A DNA stretch of 64,000 bases, from NCBI RefSeq assembly GCF_008000935.1, contig NZ_CP042831.1, positions 3,100,001 through 3,164,000 of the forward strand, given 5' to 3'. Numbering within the stretch: the stretch's first letter is position 1; every line of letters begins with the position of its first letter. The stretch comes from Flavobacterium alkalisoli (lineage in GTDB: Bacteria; Bacteroidota; Bacteroidia; Flavobacteriales; Flavobacteriaceae). This document shows positions 63,899 through 64,000 of this stretch, in pieces. Position numbers and translations under genes: made by a program. A model generated the notes under the pieces. The model searched no databases. It was not told the origin of the DNA and was given only the letters and a program-made list of their open reading frames with translations.

Positions 63899-64000
63899 TT
63901 TCTCATTTTTTTTTACAACAAATCTTACAAGAAAAAATATACCTACTGCAAAAAGCAGGAGCAATAGTATACAAAATAATTGCCACATACCTATACCAAA
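63857..64000 (-). CDS. Possible 3' end of a minus-strand gene encoding a membrane segment
   Basis: A minus-strand frame is open from the right edge to a stop at 63857 and codes a hydrophobic stretch (WQLFCILLLLLFAVGIFF) followed by LVRFVVKKNEK. It overlaps the end of the S26-like gene by about 40 nt. It may be a small membrane protein starting at the ATG near 63988, the tail of a gene outside the window, or chance in T-rich DNA. Confidence 0.22.
   Translation of the reverse strand, partial: FGIGMWQLFCILLLLLFAVGIFFLVRFVVKKNEKLIDYSCFDISFIN

Noticed and set aside
1..64000. tRNA or rRNA genes
   Set aside because: No cloverleaf-type segments or conserved rRNA sequence were noticed by eye; a covariance search would be needed to exclude them fully.

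Overview
The window looks like a chromosome segment from a member of the Bacteroidota, most likely a Flavobacteriaceae species. Evidence: a SusC/SusD/SusE polysaccharide-utilisation locus (PUL), a TonB-dependent receptor with a carboxypeptidase-like N-terminal domain, lipoprotein and surface proteins typical of the phylum, AT-rich intergenic DNA, promoter motifs of the Bacteroidota type (TTTG, about 19-20 bp, TAnnTTTG), and family-restricted genes (DUF6146-like, DUF6787-like, TIGR02757). No rRNA, tRNA or CRISPR array was seen.

Layout. (1) 1-11220, minus strand: the first 3740 codons of a giant secreted surface protein. A signal peptide is followed by about 15 PKD-like modules and then by at least 17 DUF11-type modules with an almost exact 390-bp period; the gene runs off the left edge. 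(2) 11221-11770: non-coding DNA with one terminator on each strand and a possible plus-strand small RNA. (3) 11771-29901, minus strand: an alpha-mannan/mannoside PUL in the order LacI regulator, SusC, SusD, SusE-like protein, GH76, SGNH esterase, GH2, GH92, GH125, GH92, aldose 1-epimerase. A near-perfect palindromic LacI-type operator overlaps a consensus promoter in front of susC, so the PUL is probably repressed by its own LacI protein. (4) 30176-39870: housekeeping and metabolic genes (PLP decarboxylase, MBL-rhodanese protein, DUF2236-like protein, ferredoxin, LuxC-like acyl-CoA reductase, serC, serA, two small family proteins, msrA, LolD-like ATPase). (5) 40401-62965: a 22.6-kb integrated element that splits a TIGR02757 gene. 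(6) 62966-64000: the second half of the split gene and a signal-peptidase-like protein lacking both expected catalytic residues.

The element is the most remarkable part. Its ends carry inverted P-type arms and a direct ATGTT core, and its last gene, next to the right end, is a large serine recombinase; joining the two host flanks at ATGTT restores the TIGR02757 reading frame exactly. The element carries its own full-length TIGR02757 gene whose DNA lacks the ATGTT core at the matching position, so it looks like a replacement for the gene it breaks, resistant to the same integrase. Its cargo is defence-like: a Septu-like ATPase + HNH pair, and a tightly packed six-gene operon (PLD/SNF2-type helicase, DUF4391, DUF262-DUF1524 nuclease, type III Mod, type III Res, and a HAD-phosphatase/transmembrane/coiled-coil fusion). 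It also has an XRE regulator with a palindromic operator region, a possible family-A-polymerase-like replication protein, several very small genes, and a second, small serine recombinase preceded by a nested 40-bp palindrome.

All family assignments come from reading motifs in the translated sequence; no database search was run.
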